Origin: Bacteroidota bacterium
Lineage (GTDB): Bacteria; Bacteroidota; Bacteroidia; B-17B0; Aurantibacillaceae
Assembly: GCA_013816895.1 (NCBI GenBank)
Contig: JACDDR010000027.1
Location: 1 to 41,104 of the forward strand
Length of the DNA: 41,104 bases
Direction of reading: 5' to 3'
A program made the position numbers and the translations under genes. Under the pieces are notes generated by a model. It was not told where the DNA came from. It saw only the letters and a program-made list of their open reading frames with translations, and made no database searches. The first letter of the stretch is position 1; every line of letters starts with the position of its first letter. Positions 17,344-24,908 of the stretch are shown in pieces.

Positions 17344-18039
17344 ATGACAAAAACAAAAATCGAAAACATTTTGTTCCTGGATATCGAAACTGTTCCGGTA
17401 ACTTACAAATACAACGACCTGGACAAGGCCTCCAAAGATTTATGGGACAGGAAATGGCACTATATTAAAGATGTGCCTGCCGAAACCCATTACGAAAAGG
17501 CTGGGATATATGCTGAGTTTGCAAAAGTGGTTTGCATAGGAGTGGGTTTTTATAACGGAAATAAATTCCGGATCAAGGCTCTCAGCTCTGATAACGAAGT
17601 TGAAATACTAAATGAACTTTCGGCATTGCTTGAACAGCATTTTAATACCGCCGCACATTTATTATGCGCGCATAATGGTAAAGAATTTGACTTTCCCTTC
17701 CTTTGTCGCCGTTACCTGATAAACAATCTGCCTCTGCCAAAAGCGTTGCAGATCCAGGGGATGCGTCCATGGGAAGTAAAGCACATCGACACCATGGATC
17801 TCTGGAAATTCGGCGACGTTAAAAATTACAGCTCGTTAAATTTGCTTGCGCACGTTTTAGGTGTGCCCTCTCCAAAAGATGATATGGATGGCAGCCTAGT
17901 GAGCAAAACGTATTACGAAGACAAAGACCTTGGTAAAATTGCCGCGTATTGTAAGAAGGATGTGATCACGCTGGCCCGCGTGTACAACCGTTTCGCAGGA
18001 ACCGGTAACCTCAGTGAGGAAGATATAATTTTTGTGTAA
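17344..18039 (+). CDS. Predicted 3'-5' exonuclease (DnaQ-like, PolB-type exonuclease domain)
   Basis: A 231-residue RNase H-fold exonuclease. The three acidic motifs are present: Exo I 'FLDIETVP', Exo II 'AHNGKEFDFPFL' and Exo III 'IAAYCKKDVITL'. It matches the stand-alone PolB-like 3'-5' exonuclease family (the PF10108 type) rather than a DNA polymerase proofreading subunit. The ORF track starts at a TTG inside the upstream terminator hairpin (17314). The ATG at 17344 gives 'MTKTKIENILFLDIET' and is clearly the start. It is the first of four closely packed genes (gap of 11 bp to gpsA). It probably processes DNA 3' ends in repair; the exact substrate is unknown. Confidence 0.87.
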   Translation: MTKTKIENILFLDIETVPVTYKYNDLDKASKDLWDRKWHYIKDVPAETHYEKAGIYAEFAKVVCIGVGFYNGNKFRIKALSSDNEVEILNELSALLEQHFNTAAHLLCAHNGKEFDFPFLCRRYLINNLPLPKALQIQGMRPWEVKHIDTMDLWKFGDVKNYSSLNLLAHVLGVPSPKDDMDGSLVSKTYYEDKDLGKIAAYCKKDVITLARVYNRFAGTGNLSEEDIIFV

Positions 18040-18044
18040 CTTTA
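18037..18044 (+). promoter_or_regulatory. Possible internal -7 element (TAACTTTA) before gpsA
   Basis: TAACTTTA overlaps the exonuclease stop codon and ends 6 nt before the gpsA ATG. It is the same octamer seen before feoA. It may give gpsA an internal promoter in addition to read-through, but could be chance. Confidence 0.2.
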
Positions 18045-18050
18045 AAGCAA

Positions 18051-19043
18051 ATGGAAGTTACTATAGGGATAGTGGGGAGTGGGAGCTGGGCAACGGCCCT
18101 CGCTAAATTATTCCTGAACAACTGCAGCAGCATTAACTGGTACATTCGTAATCAGGCAGATATTGATTATTTTAAGGAGTACTCAAACAATCCGAAATAC
18201 CTTAGCTCCGTTGATTTTGATACTTCAAAAATTCACTTCACAACCTCCGTTAAAGAGTGTGTAAGTAATTCTGAATATATTGTCCTGGCCGTTCCATCTG
18301 CCTTTTTAAACGACGCGTTTAAAGGAATTGAAGAACGGGATCTAAGTAACAAAATGATTTTCTCGGCTATAAAAGGCATTGTGCCTCAACACAATTTAAT
18401 TGTTGGGGAATATCTTAACTCGGTTTACAAAGTGCCATTTCAGAACATTGGTGTTATCACCGGGCCTTGTCATGCCGAAGAGGTAGCCATGGAAAAACTA
18501 AGTTATCTTACGATTGCTTCCCAGAACATCACCAACGCGCAAACTGTTAGTGAGCTGCTTAACTGCCGTTATTTGCGTTCCACGGTATCTGATGATATTT
18601 ATGGAACGGAGTATTCAGCGGTTTTAAAAAACGTAATTGCGGTAGCGGGAGGCATTTGCCATGGCCTTGGTTATGGCGATAATTTCCTGGCCGTTTTAGT
18701 AAGCAATGCTATCCAGGAAATAAAACGCTTTGTAGACGCGGTTCATCCTATCGGCCGGGACATTAACGCTTCCGCTTACCTCGGAGATCTTTTAGTAACC
18801 GCCTACTCCCAGTTTAGCAGGAACCGGACTTTTGGGACGATGATCGGAAAGGGGTACAGTGTTAAAAACGCACAGCTGGAAATGAATATGATCGCCGAAG
18901 GATATTATGCGGTAAAATGTGTTTATGAAATAAATAGGCAACATCAGGTAAACATGCCTATAACCACAGCGGTGTATAATATAATTTATCTTAATAAAGA
19001 CCCCAGGCGTGAAATGGAGGCTTTATCAAAACTTTTATCATAA
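18051..19043 (+). CDS. gpsA: NAD(P)-dependent glycerol-3-phosphate dehydrogenase
   Basis: A 330-residue GpsA, standard length. The Rossmann motif 'GIVGSGSWATALAKL' is at about residues 6-20. 'SAIKGI', 'GPCHAEEVA', the catalytic Lys in 'LKNVIAVAGGICHGLGYGDN' and the substrate-binding 'GRDINASAYLGDLLVT' are all present. It reduces dihydroxyacetone phosphate to sn-glycerol-3-phosphate, the backbone for phospholipid synthesis, in the cytoplasm. It lies 11 bp after the exonuclease and 3 bp before a PAP2-like membrane protein gene, which may also act on lipid phosphates. The gene appears intact. Confidence 0.96.
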   Translation: MEVTIGIVGSGSWATALAKLFLNNCSSINWYIRNQADIDYFKEYSNNPKYLSSVDFDTSKIHFTTSVKECVSNSEYIVLAVPSAFLNDAFKGIEERDLSNKMIFSAIKGIVPQHNLIVGEYLNSVYKVPFQNIGVITGPCHAEEVAMEKLSYLTIASQNITNAQTVSELLNCRYLRSTVSDDIYGTEYSAVLKNVIAVAGGICHGLGYGDNFLAVLVSNAIQEIKRFVDAVHPIGRDINASAYLGDLLVTAYSQFSRNRTFGTMIGKGYSVKNAQLEMNMIAEGYYAVKCVYEINRQHQVNMPITTAVYNIIYLNKDPRREMEALSKLLS

Positions 19044-19046
19044 GAC

Positions 19047-19679
19047 ATGAAAGGACTATCACTTTTTTTTTCTGTTCTCTTTCATCCTTTGCTAATGGCT
19101 ACTTACGGCTGTCTGCTTTTATTTTTTGGAATTCAGCATACGGTTTATGATTATATGACGCCGTTTGAAACTAAATGGCGGATTTCGGTTGTAGTGTTTT
19201 TGTTTTCATTTATGTTTCCTGTATTGAACATCGCCATTCTTTACAAGCTAAAACGAATTCCAAGCTTAACTTTGTCTAATCAAAAAGAAAGGACGTTTCC
19301 TTACATAATGACCGCTCTTTTTTATTTCGGATTGTTTTATCTTTTAAAGGACATCAACATCTGGAACAGCGTGAAGCTCTTTGTCCTTGGCGGTGGGCTA
19401 GGCATTCTCTTAACAGCCCTTATTAATTTAAAATATAAGATCAGCGCGCACATGGTTGGCCTGGGAGGATTATTGGGAGTGCTGGTGTCGTTATCCTACC
19501 TTATTAAATTCGACATGACGCTTTTTTATATTGTCGTCATTATTATTACCGGTTTGGTTGCCGTGTCAAGATTGTATTTACAGGAACATCGTCCATCGCA
19601 GATTTATTCGGGATTTTTATTAGGGTTAGGTGTGCAGATGGGCCTTTTCTTTGCATTTCAAAAAATAACATTCGCATAA
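19047..19679 (+). CDS. Integral membrane protein, degenerate PAP2-like
   Basis: A 210-residue protein of about six membrane helices. It has a PAP2-phosphatase-like layout. 'QKERTFPYI' stands where motif 1 (K......RP) would be. 'KISAHMVGLGGLLG' stands for motif 2 (PSGH). 'SRLYLQEHRPSQIYSGFLLG' closely follows motif 3 (SR.....H...D), keeping Ser, Arg and His but with the Asp replaced. It could be a diverged lipid phosphatase or a non-catalytic relative. Its position 3 bp after gpsA and 6 bp before an NAD-dependent epimerase suggests a lipid-linked role, which is inference. A run of nine T residues near the start codon is a possible slippage site. Confidence 0.72.
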   Translation: MKGLSLFFSVLFHPLLMATYGCLLLFFGIQHTVYDYMTPFETKWRISVVVFLFSFMFPVLNIAILYKLKRIPSLTLSNQKERTFPYIMTALFYFGLFYLLKDINIWNSVKLFVLGGGLGILLTALINLKYKISAHMVGLGGLLGVLVSLSYLIKFDMTLFYIVVIIITGLVAVSRLYLQEHRPSQIYSGFLLGLGVQMGLFFAFQKITFA

Positions 19680-19685
19680 AATATT

Positions 19686-20696
19686 TTGAATTTAGTAACA
19701 GGCGCAACAGGAATTATAGGAAGTCACGTAGTGTTAAAACTGCTTGAGGCCAGCCAACCTGTGATAGCATGTAAGCAAAGCTCAAGCGATGTAAGCAGGG
19801 TTGAAACACTGTTTTCGTATTACACATCAAAGTCAAAAGAACTGGCCCAAAAAATCAAATGGATAGAAGCTGACGTTTGCGATATTTTTTCTATCGAGGC
19901 CGCAATGGAAGGTGTAAGTACGGTTTACCATTGTGCCGGCTACGTTTCATTTGATAAGCGCAACAGGCAAAAGCTTTTTAAAATAAATGAAACAGGAACG
20001 GCCAATGTTGTAAATGCCTGTCTGGAACGAAACGTAGCGCTTTGTCATGTGAGCTCTATTGTAACAATAAATAACCTGGACTATAAGAATGATTTGACCG
20101 AAGAAATTTTCTGGAAAACAAGCGGCAAAGAAAGCGATTATGCGATCAGCAAATACAATGCGGAGCGCGAAGTCTGGCGCGGAATAGAAGAAGGCTTGAA
20201 TGCAGTGATTGTAAATCCGGGTGTGGTTTTATCTCCGGGTTTTTGGGAACAAAGCAGTTCACGTATTTTTAGCACTTGTTTCAGAGGAAACATGTTTTAT
20301 ACGCTTGGAACGGCCGGACTGATATCAGCTATGGATGTCGCGAATGCGATGATAAAGCTAACAGATGGGAAACATTACGCGAACCGTTATATTCTCGTTG
20401 AGGAAAATTATACCTTTAAGGAAATGTTCGACAAAATCCAGGAAGCCTTTGGGAAACGTAAACCATTTATAAATGCTTCAGCGGGAGTTCTTCAGATAGG
20501 AAGAGTGGCCGATGGAATTCTGTCAAAATTTAACAAACGCGAGCCCGCGCTTACAAAATCAATCATCAATTCAGCGCTTAACAAACAGCGCCTTTCGAAC
20601 GAAAAAATCAAAAAAACGCTGGGGTATACATTTGAACCAATTAACGAAGTTATTGGTCGCATTTGCAAATTGTACTTAAAAGAGCACAAAAAATAG
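19686..20696 (+). CDS. NAD-dependent epimerase/dehydratase (extended SDR)
   Basis: A 336-residue extended short-chain dehydrogenase. 'VTGATGIIGSHV' is the nucleotide-binding glycine motif right at the N-terminus. 'YHCAGYVSF', 'CHVSSIVTI' and the catalytic 'YAISKYNAE' (Tyr...Lys) follow, with 'VNPGVVLSPG' typical of the 3-beta-HSD / dihydroflavonol-reductase-like branch. The start is TTG at 19686. The only codons between it and the in-frame TAA ending the previous gene are AAT and ATT, so the start is fixed to TTG (or ATT). The two genes share a reading frame. The substrate is unknown; a sugar nucleotide, sterol-like or polyketide-type ketone are all possible. Confidence 0.88.
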   Translation: MNLVTGATGIIGSHVVLKLLEASQPVIACKQSSSDVSRVETLFSYYTSKSKELAQKIKWIEADVCDIFSIEAAMEGVSTVYHCAGYVSFDKRNRQKLFKINETGTANVVNACLERNVALCHVSSIVTINNLDYKNDLTEEIFWKTSGKESDYAISKYNAEREVWRGIEEGLNAVIVNPGVVLSPGFWEQSSSRIFSTCFRGNMFYTLGTAGLISAMDVANAMIKLTDGKHYANRYILVEENYTFKEMFDKIQEAFGKRKPFINASAGVLQIGRVADGILSKFNKREPALTKSIINSALNKQRLSNEKIKKTLGYTFEPINEVIGRICKLYLKEHKK

Positions 20697-20801
20697 GGTT
20701 AAAAGGCTAATTATCAATTTGTTAAAATTACCCTTCGTCAAACATATTTTGCTTTTTGTAAGTTATTTTTCTATCTTAGTCTATTATTTTAAGGATTTAG
20801 T

Positions 20802-21419
20802 ATGCATATTGCGATAGCGGGGAACATTGGATCAGGAAAGACGACTTTAACGTCATTGTTAGCAAAACATTACAAATGGCATGCTCATTATGAAGACGCG
20901 GACGATAATCCGTACCTGAATGATTTTTATGAAGATATGCAACGCTGGTCGTTCAACCTTCAGGTATATTTTCTTAACAACCGGTTTAACCAGATTCTGG
21001 ATATCCGTAAGGGAAAACATACGGTTGTTCAGGACAGAACCATATATGAAGACGCGTATATTTTTGCGCCAAACCTTCATGCCATGGGTCTTATGACCAC
21101 ACGTGATTATGATAATTATTTTTCATTATTTAAATTAATGGAAAGTTTAGTGAAGGCCCCCGATCTTATTATTTATTTAAGAGCGAGCGTACCAACGCTT
21201 GTAAAACAGATTCAGAAGCGGGGACGGGATTATGAGAACAGTATTCGCCTGGATTATCTCAAACGTTTGAATGAGCGTTATGAGGCGTGGAGCTCAGGGT
21301 ATGAGTCGGGTAAAATAGTTGTTGTTGATGTTGACGATATCAACTTCAGCGAAAGCAAAGAAGACCTTGGGAAAGTAATAAGAATGATAGACGCTCAGCT
21401 TAACGGTTTATTTAAATAG
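20802..21419 (+). CDS. Deoxynucleoside kinase family protein
   Basis: A 205-residue dNK-family kinase. The P-loop 'AGNIGSGKTT' is at residues 6-15, the catalytic Glu in 'YEDADDN', the 'VQDRTIYED' DR[ST] motif and the LID arginines in 'QKRGRDYE'. It phosphorylates deoxynucleosides (dA/dG/dC-type in bacteria) to monophosphates for nucleotide salvage. The length is normal and all motifs are present. The 105-bp upstream gap is AT-rich. Its stop TAG shares one base with the GTG start of the next gene (TAGTG), so translation is coupled to a SiaB-type kinase-like protein. The substrate preference cannot be assigned from the sequence. Confidence 0.93.
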   Translation: MHIAIAGNIGSGKTTLTSLLAKHYKWHAHYEDADDNPYLNDFYEDMQRWSFNLQVYFLNNRFNQILDIRKGKHTVVQDRTIYEDAYIFAPNLHAMGLMTTRDYDNYFSLFKLMESLVKAPDLIIYLRASVPTLVKQIQKRGRDYENSIRLDYLKRLNERYEAWSSGYESGKIVVVDVDDINFSESKEDLGKVIRMIDAQLNGLFK

Positions 21420-21994
21420 TGAGTTTGACCCTAAATAAAGAAGACGAGTTTTTTGATATTCACTTTTCTAGGCAAATAGAAAGTGTGAATCAGAATGGCG
21501 AGTTAATGCTCGCTTACGACGGTGTTCTTAATACTGAAACTATTTCTAAATTAGAATCAGAAATAGAGGCAAAAATCCTTGAAAAAGGACTTCCGAAAAC
21601 CGTTATAAAGAAAGTGTTTTTTATTTGTGTGGAATCCCTGCAGAATATGCTGATCCATGGTCATAAAGATGATGTGGGCGCGCAGCATAATTTTTTTATT
21701 CTGAATATTACGTCTAAACAGGTGAAGGTAATTACGGCTAACCTCATAAGCAATAACGTAATTGATAAATTAAAGGCAGATATCGCTACGATAAATTCTT
21801 TTAACGATCCCGCCGAACTTAAAACATTTTACCTCGAGCATCTTGAGAATAATGAATTAAGTGACAAAGGTGGAGCAGGACTTGGCTTTATTACCATTGC
21901 CATGAAAAGCGGCAATAAACTAAACACAACATTCGATGCCATTAACGATAAGCGTTCGCTGTTTTTAATGGAAATTACAATTAACGCTGAATAA
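21419..21994 (+). CDS. SiaB family (DUF6272) protein kinase-like, HATPase fold
   Basis: A 191-residue protein with the pattern of SiaB/DUF6272. An N-box-like 'FICVESLQNMLIHGH' and a glycine-rich lid 'SDKGGAGLGFITIAMKSG' are the ATP-binding elements of the histidine-kinase-like ATPase fold. In the characterised Pseudomonas SiaABCD pathway, SiaB phosphorylates SiaC (DUF1987) and the PP2C phosphatase SiaA reverses it. Neither partner is in this window. Most Bacteroidota homologues I know keep the same lid motif. The start is GTG at 21419, overlapping the stop of the deoxynucleoside kinase gene by one base; no other start fits. It probably acts in a cytoplasmic partner-switch; the target is unknown. 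It is followed by a 41-nt palindrome. Confidence 0.8.
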   Translation: MSLTLNKEDEFFDIHFSRQIESVNQNGELMLAYDGVLNTETISKLESEIEAKILEKGLPKTVIKKVFFICVESLQNMLIHGHKDDVGAQHNFFILNITSKQVKVITANLISNNVIDKLKADIATINSFNDPAELKTFYLEHLENNELSDKGGAGLGFITIAMKSGNKLNTTFDAINDKRSLFLMEITINAE

Positions 21995-22014
21995 TTTTGT
22001 TATTTTTTTAATCA

Positions 22015-22055
22015 CCCTATCCCTGACAGGGTTTTAAACCCTGTCAGGGATAGGG
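22015..22055. repeat. 41-nt perfect extragenic palindrome (20-bp arms)
   Basis: The left arm CCCTATCCCTGACAGGGTTT (22015-22034) is followed by a single T and its exact reverse complement (22036-22055). It fills most of the 72-bp gap between the convergent siaB-like and rsmA genes. The plus strand lacks a T-tract after the stem ('GTCAATTTTAATT'), and on the minus strand 'GTGATTAAAAAAATAAC' follows, so it is a modest terminator at best. A perfect 20-bp stem in a conserved gene gap is typical of REP-like mobile palindromes. It occurs once in this window. Confidence 0.9.
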
Positions 22056-22066
22056 GTCAATTTTAA

Positions 22067-22855
22067 TTATTTTCTTCCTTCTGCATTCTCTTCTACAAAC
22101 CGCGTCAGTTCTTCAAACTGCGGTACGCTCAATTGCTCTGGCCTTTTTTCAAATAAAGGATGAATCACTGTTTCAGAAAAATACAGAGGCCGGATGGAAT
22201 TCCTGATCTGTTTACGTCGCTGGTTAAACGTGGTTTTGACAACTTTAAAAAACAATTCCTCGTTACAGTTGAGTTTAATTGTTGCATTTCTTTCGAGCCG
22301 TATTACCGCGCTCTTAACACGCGGTGGCGGACTAAAAACATGCTCATGCACCGTAAATAAATATTCAATATTATAAAAAGCCTGAAGCAGCACACTTAAA
22401 ATTCCGTAGGTTTTAGTGCCGGGCTTTTCCGCGAGGCGCTGCGCCACTTCTTTCTGAAACATGCCTACTACAATATTTACATCATGCCGGTGCTCAAGAA
22501 CCCTGAACATGATCTGGCTCGAAATGTTATAGGGGAAATTTCCAATCACATTAAACTTATCAGGAAAAAAGGTTTTAAGATCTTCTTCTAAAAAGTCAGA
22601 AAACTTAATCTGGTCTTTTTTATCTGGATATAAATTCTGCAAATAATCTACAGACTCTCTGTCAATATCAAGTGCTAAAAACTGGGGAAACTCATTGATG
22701 AGATATTTGGTGAGTACGCCTGTACCCGGCCCTATTTCTATTAAAGGAGTGAGGCGATCTTTTTCGAGAACAGCATCAACGATTTTTTTTGCGATATGTT
22801 CATCACATAAAAAATGCTGTCCTAAATGTTTTTTTGCTCTTATGGGTTGGCTCAT
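22067..22855 (-). CDS. rsmA: 16S rRNA (adenine1518-N6/adenine1519-N6)-dimethyltransferase
   Basis: A 262-residue RsmA/KsgA. The N-terminal '[19 protein letters not shown]' is diagnostic, followed by the SAM-binding '[15 protein letters not shown]' and the catalytic motif IV '[15 protein letters not shown]' (the N-[LF]-P-Y family motif). The C-terminal helical domain is complete ('[14 protein letters not shown]'). It dimethylates two adjacent adenines in helix 45 of 16S rRNA during late 30S assembly. Its ATG overlaps the TGA of prfB by four bases (ATGA), so the two are translationally coupled. It is convergent with the siaB-like gene across the palindrome. Confidence 0.97.
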   Translation of the reverse strand: MSQPIRAKKHLGQHFLCDEHIAKKIVDAVLEKDRLTPLIEIGPGTGVLTKYLINEFPQFLALDIDRESVDYLQNLYPDKKDQIKFSDFLEEDLKTFFPDKFNVIGNFPYNISSQIMFRVLEHRHDVNIVVGMFQKEVAQRLAEKPGTKTYGILSVLLQAFYNIEYLFTVHEHVFSPPPRVKSAVIRLERNATIKLNCNEELFFKVVKTTFNQRRKQIRNSIRPLYFSETVIHPLFEKRPEQLSVPQFEELTRFVEENAEGRK

Positions 22856-23962
22856 GAATTCGGTTTTGAAGTTTGCCTTCCGCCGAGTTGCATCAGGTAT
22901 GCTTTTATCAATTCATCAAGGTCGCCGTTCAGTACGCCTTCAGCATCCGTAATTTTTAATTCGGTTCTTACGTCATTCACCATTTTATAGGGATGTAAAA
23001 CATAACTCCGGATCTGTGAGCCCCATTCAATTTTCATCTTTCCTTCTTCAACCGCGGCTTTGCTCTCATTACGTTTTCGCATTTCAAGTTCGTATAACTG
23101 CGACTTAATCATTTTAAGCGCGCGTTCTCGGTTGCCGTGCTGCGAGCGCTCTACCTGGCACACCACTACAATTCCCGAGGGCTTGTGAAGCATCTGTACT
23201 TTGGTTTCTACCTTATTCACGTTCTGTCCGCCGGCGCCTCCGCTTCGAGAAGTTGATACTTCCAGATCGGCTGGTTTTATTTCAATTTCAATTTCATCAT
23301 CAACAATAGGGTAAACATACACCGAAGCAAAACTTGTATGCCTCTTGGCATTGGAATCAAAAGGACTGATCCGCACAAGACGGTGAACGCCATTTTCACC
23401 TTTTAAAAAACCAAAAGCAAACTCACCTTCAATTTGTAGGGAAACAGATTTAACTCCTGCCGCGTCTCCCGCGTTGAAATCAAGTTCAGAAACTTTAAAA
23501 CCCTGTTTTTCTGCATACATAATGTACATGCGCATCAGCATTCCGGCCCAGTCGCAGCTTTCCGTTCCACCCGCTCCTGAATTAATTTGCAAAATACAAC
23601 TCAGGCGATCTTCTTCGCCGCGGAGCATGTTTTTAAATTCAATTTCTTCCAGTTTTTTGAAACAGGCCTGATATTCCTGCTCGGTTTCCTGTTCGGTAGC
23701 GTCGCCGCTTTTATAAAAGTCGTAAAGGGTGTTAAGGTCTTCCACCATTCGGATGAGGTCATCGTAACCGGTGGTCCAGGTTTTAAGCTGTTTTACCTCG
23801 TTGAGAATTTTTTCCGCTTTTTTACTGTCGGTCCAGAATTCAGGATCAAGGGTTTTTTCTTCTAACTGTTCGAGGTCGTGTTTCTTTCTATCGTAGTCAA
23901 AGAAACCCCCTCAACGCGTGACTGCGCTCAATAAGTTCTTTCAGTTGCTCATGTGTAAACAT
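22852..23962 (-). CDS. prfB: Peptide chain release factor 2, with programmed +1 frameshift
   Basis: The ORF track shows only 298 residues from an internal Met (23748). The real gene starts at ATG 23962 with '[21 protein letters not shown]', meets an in-frame TGA (23899-23897), and continues in the +1 frame as '[14 protein letters not shown]'. Read as complement(join(22852..23898,23900..23962)) it gives 369 residues, the usual RF2 length. '[10 protein letters not shown]' carries the SPF tripeptide that reads UGA/UAA, and '[14 protein letters not shown]' the GGQ peptidyl-hydrolysis loop. It releases finished proteins at UAA and UGA codons and autoregulates through the frameshift: low RF2 favours the shift. 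It is transcribed with rsmA and probably the upstream HTTM-like gene (47-bp gap). Confidence 0.97.
23896..23911 (-). promoter_or_regulatory. prfB programmed +1 frameshift site
   Basis: On the minus strand the sequence is AGGGGGTTTCTTTGAC. It has the internal Shine-Dalgarno-like AGGGGG, a 3-nt spacer, the slippery CTT and the poor stop context TGAC. This is the canonical RF2 recoding site. The Shine-Dalgarno-like element is kept although genes here rarely use one for starts. Confidence 0.95.
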
Positions 23963-24009
23963 AATGTAAAGATAATAATTTTTATGAGGAGATAAAAATG
24001 GAAATTGCT

Positions 24010-24855
24010 TTAATCGGCCATCAATCTCTGTCTGCGTGGCCAAAAGAAAACATAGGGAATGATCATTATTATCCCAAAGCCAATAAGGCCGATCACAAAA
24101 GCTATATAAAGGTGAATACAAATGCCCATAAGAATCAATGGTTTTTTTAATTTGCCGAGCCAGATAAGAACAGGAAATAAAAGCTGGTAAAGTATAACTG
24201 TGTAGTTTAACAAGTGCGCTAAAAACGAATCACGGGAAAACACTATGCCGCGATACAAATTGAAATGATCGACTTCTGAGGTACAGGCTACCGCTTCGCC
24301 GGATAGCCATGTCGCGTCCTGCGCCTTGGTGATTCCCGATATAAAATATGCCAGGCATACCTGGATTAAAACCGCAAGAACGCCAAAGTTATGGAGACAT
24401 ATTCTGAGTTGTGATGGCCAGGTTTTTTTTGCATCAAATCCGTTACTGATAAAGCAATTAAAAAACAGTAATTGATTAAGAAGGTAATCACCGCCGCTTA
24501 AAGTGGAATAGACGCGGTTGTGCAGGTTTAAGATCAAAAACCACAAGACAAGGTCGTTAATGAAATAAAGTTTTTTAAAAAACAATCCGAAGATGCTTAA
24601 GACTATAACAGCAATAAGCGCCCAAAGACATAAGTGATGATTTGCTGGAGCGTAAAGAAAAAACGCTGCTGCTTTAAATGGTTCGATCTGACTTTCATTC
24701 ACCGTAATGACAGAGTGAGGACCAAACAAGAGGTCGTAGCTGAACAACCAATACGCTGATTTAATAATCAAAAAAATGTAAAGCAGTTTTTTAAAAAGGG
24801 CGGACTGCTCTTTAAAATTAAGATCTTTGAAAAAGTATGTAAGGGGATCTTTCAA
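24010..24855 (-). CDS. HTTM-like multi-pass membrane protein
   Basis: A 281-residue membrane protein with about seven to eight helices. The pattern resembles the HTTM / vitamin-K-dependent carboxylase-like membrane domain: 'YDLLFGPHSVITVNESQ', 'LHNRVYSTLSGGDYLLNQLLFFNCFI', 'CLAYFISGITKAQDATWLSGEAV', 'LLFPVLIW' and 'MGICIHLYIAFVIGLIGFGIIMI' with the conserved His. A full gamma-carboxylase C-terminal domain is absent, so it should not be called a carboxylase. The start appears to be TTG at 24855; the in-frame codons upstream contain no ATG or GTG before a TAA. It lies 47 bp upstream of prfB on the same strand and 53 bp from the divergent GT87-like gene. Function is unknown. Confidence 0.7.
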   Translation of the reverse strand: MKDPLTYFFKDLNFKEQSALFKKLLYIFLIIKSAYWLFSYDLLFGPHSVITVNESQIEPFKAAAFFLYAPANHHLCLWALIAVIVLSIFGLFFKKLYFINDLVLWFLILNLHNRVYSTLSGGDYLLNQLLFFNCFISNGFDAKKTWPSQLRICLHNFGVLAVLIQVCLAYFISGITKAQDATWLSGEAVACTSEVDHFNLYRGIVFSRDSFLAHLLNYTVILYQLLFPVLIWLGKLKKPLILMGICIHLYIAFVIGLIGFGIIMIIPYVFFWPRRQRLMAD

Positions 24856-24873
24856 AAGCTCGTATTTAAAATA

Positions 24874-24881
24874 TAAATTTA
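24874..24881 (+). promoter_or_regulatory. Possible -7 element (TAAATTTA) before the GT87-like gene
   Basis: TAAATTTA lies 27 nt before the ATG at 24909, in the 53-bp gap between divergent genes. It is a palindrome, so it could serve either direction. The match is to TAnnTTTR; no convincing -33 box is visible. Confidence 0.25.
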
Positions 24882-24908
24882 GATGTTTATTTTAACCCTG
24901 CCATTTAA

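Noticed and set aside
23897-24121. 74-codon minus-strand ORF
   Set aside because: Its last 21 codons are the first part of prfB (before the programmed frameshift); the rest overlaps the HTTM-like gene and is not an independent gene.
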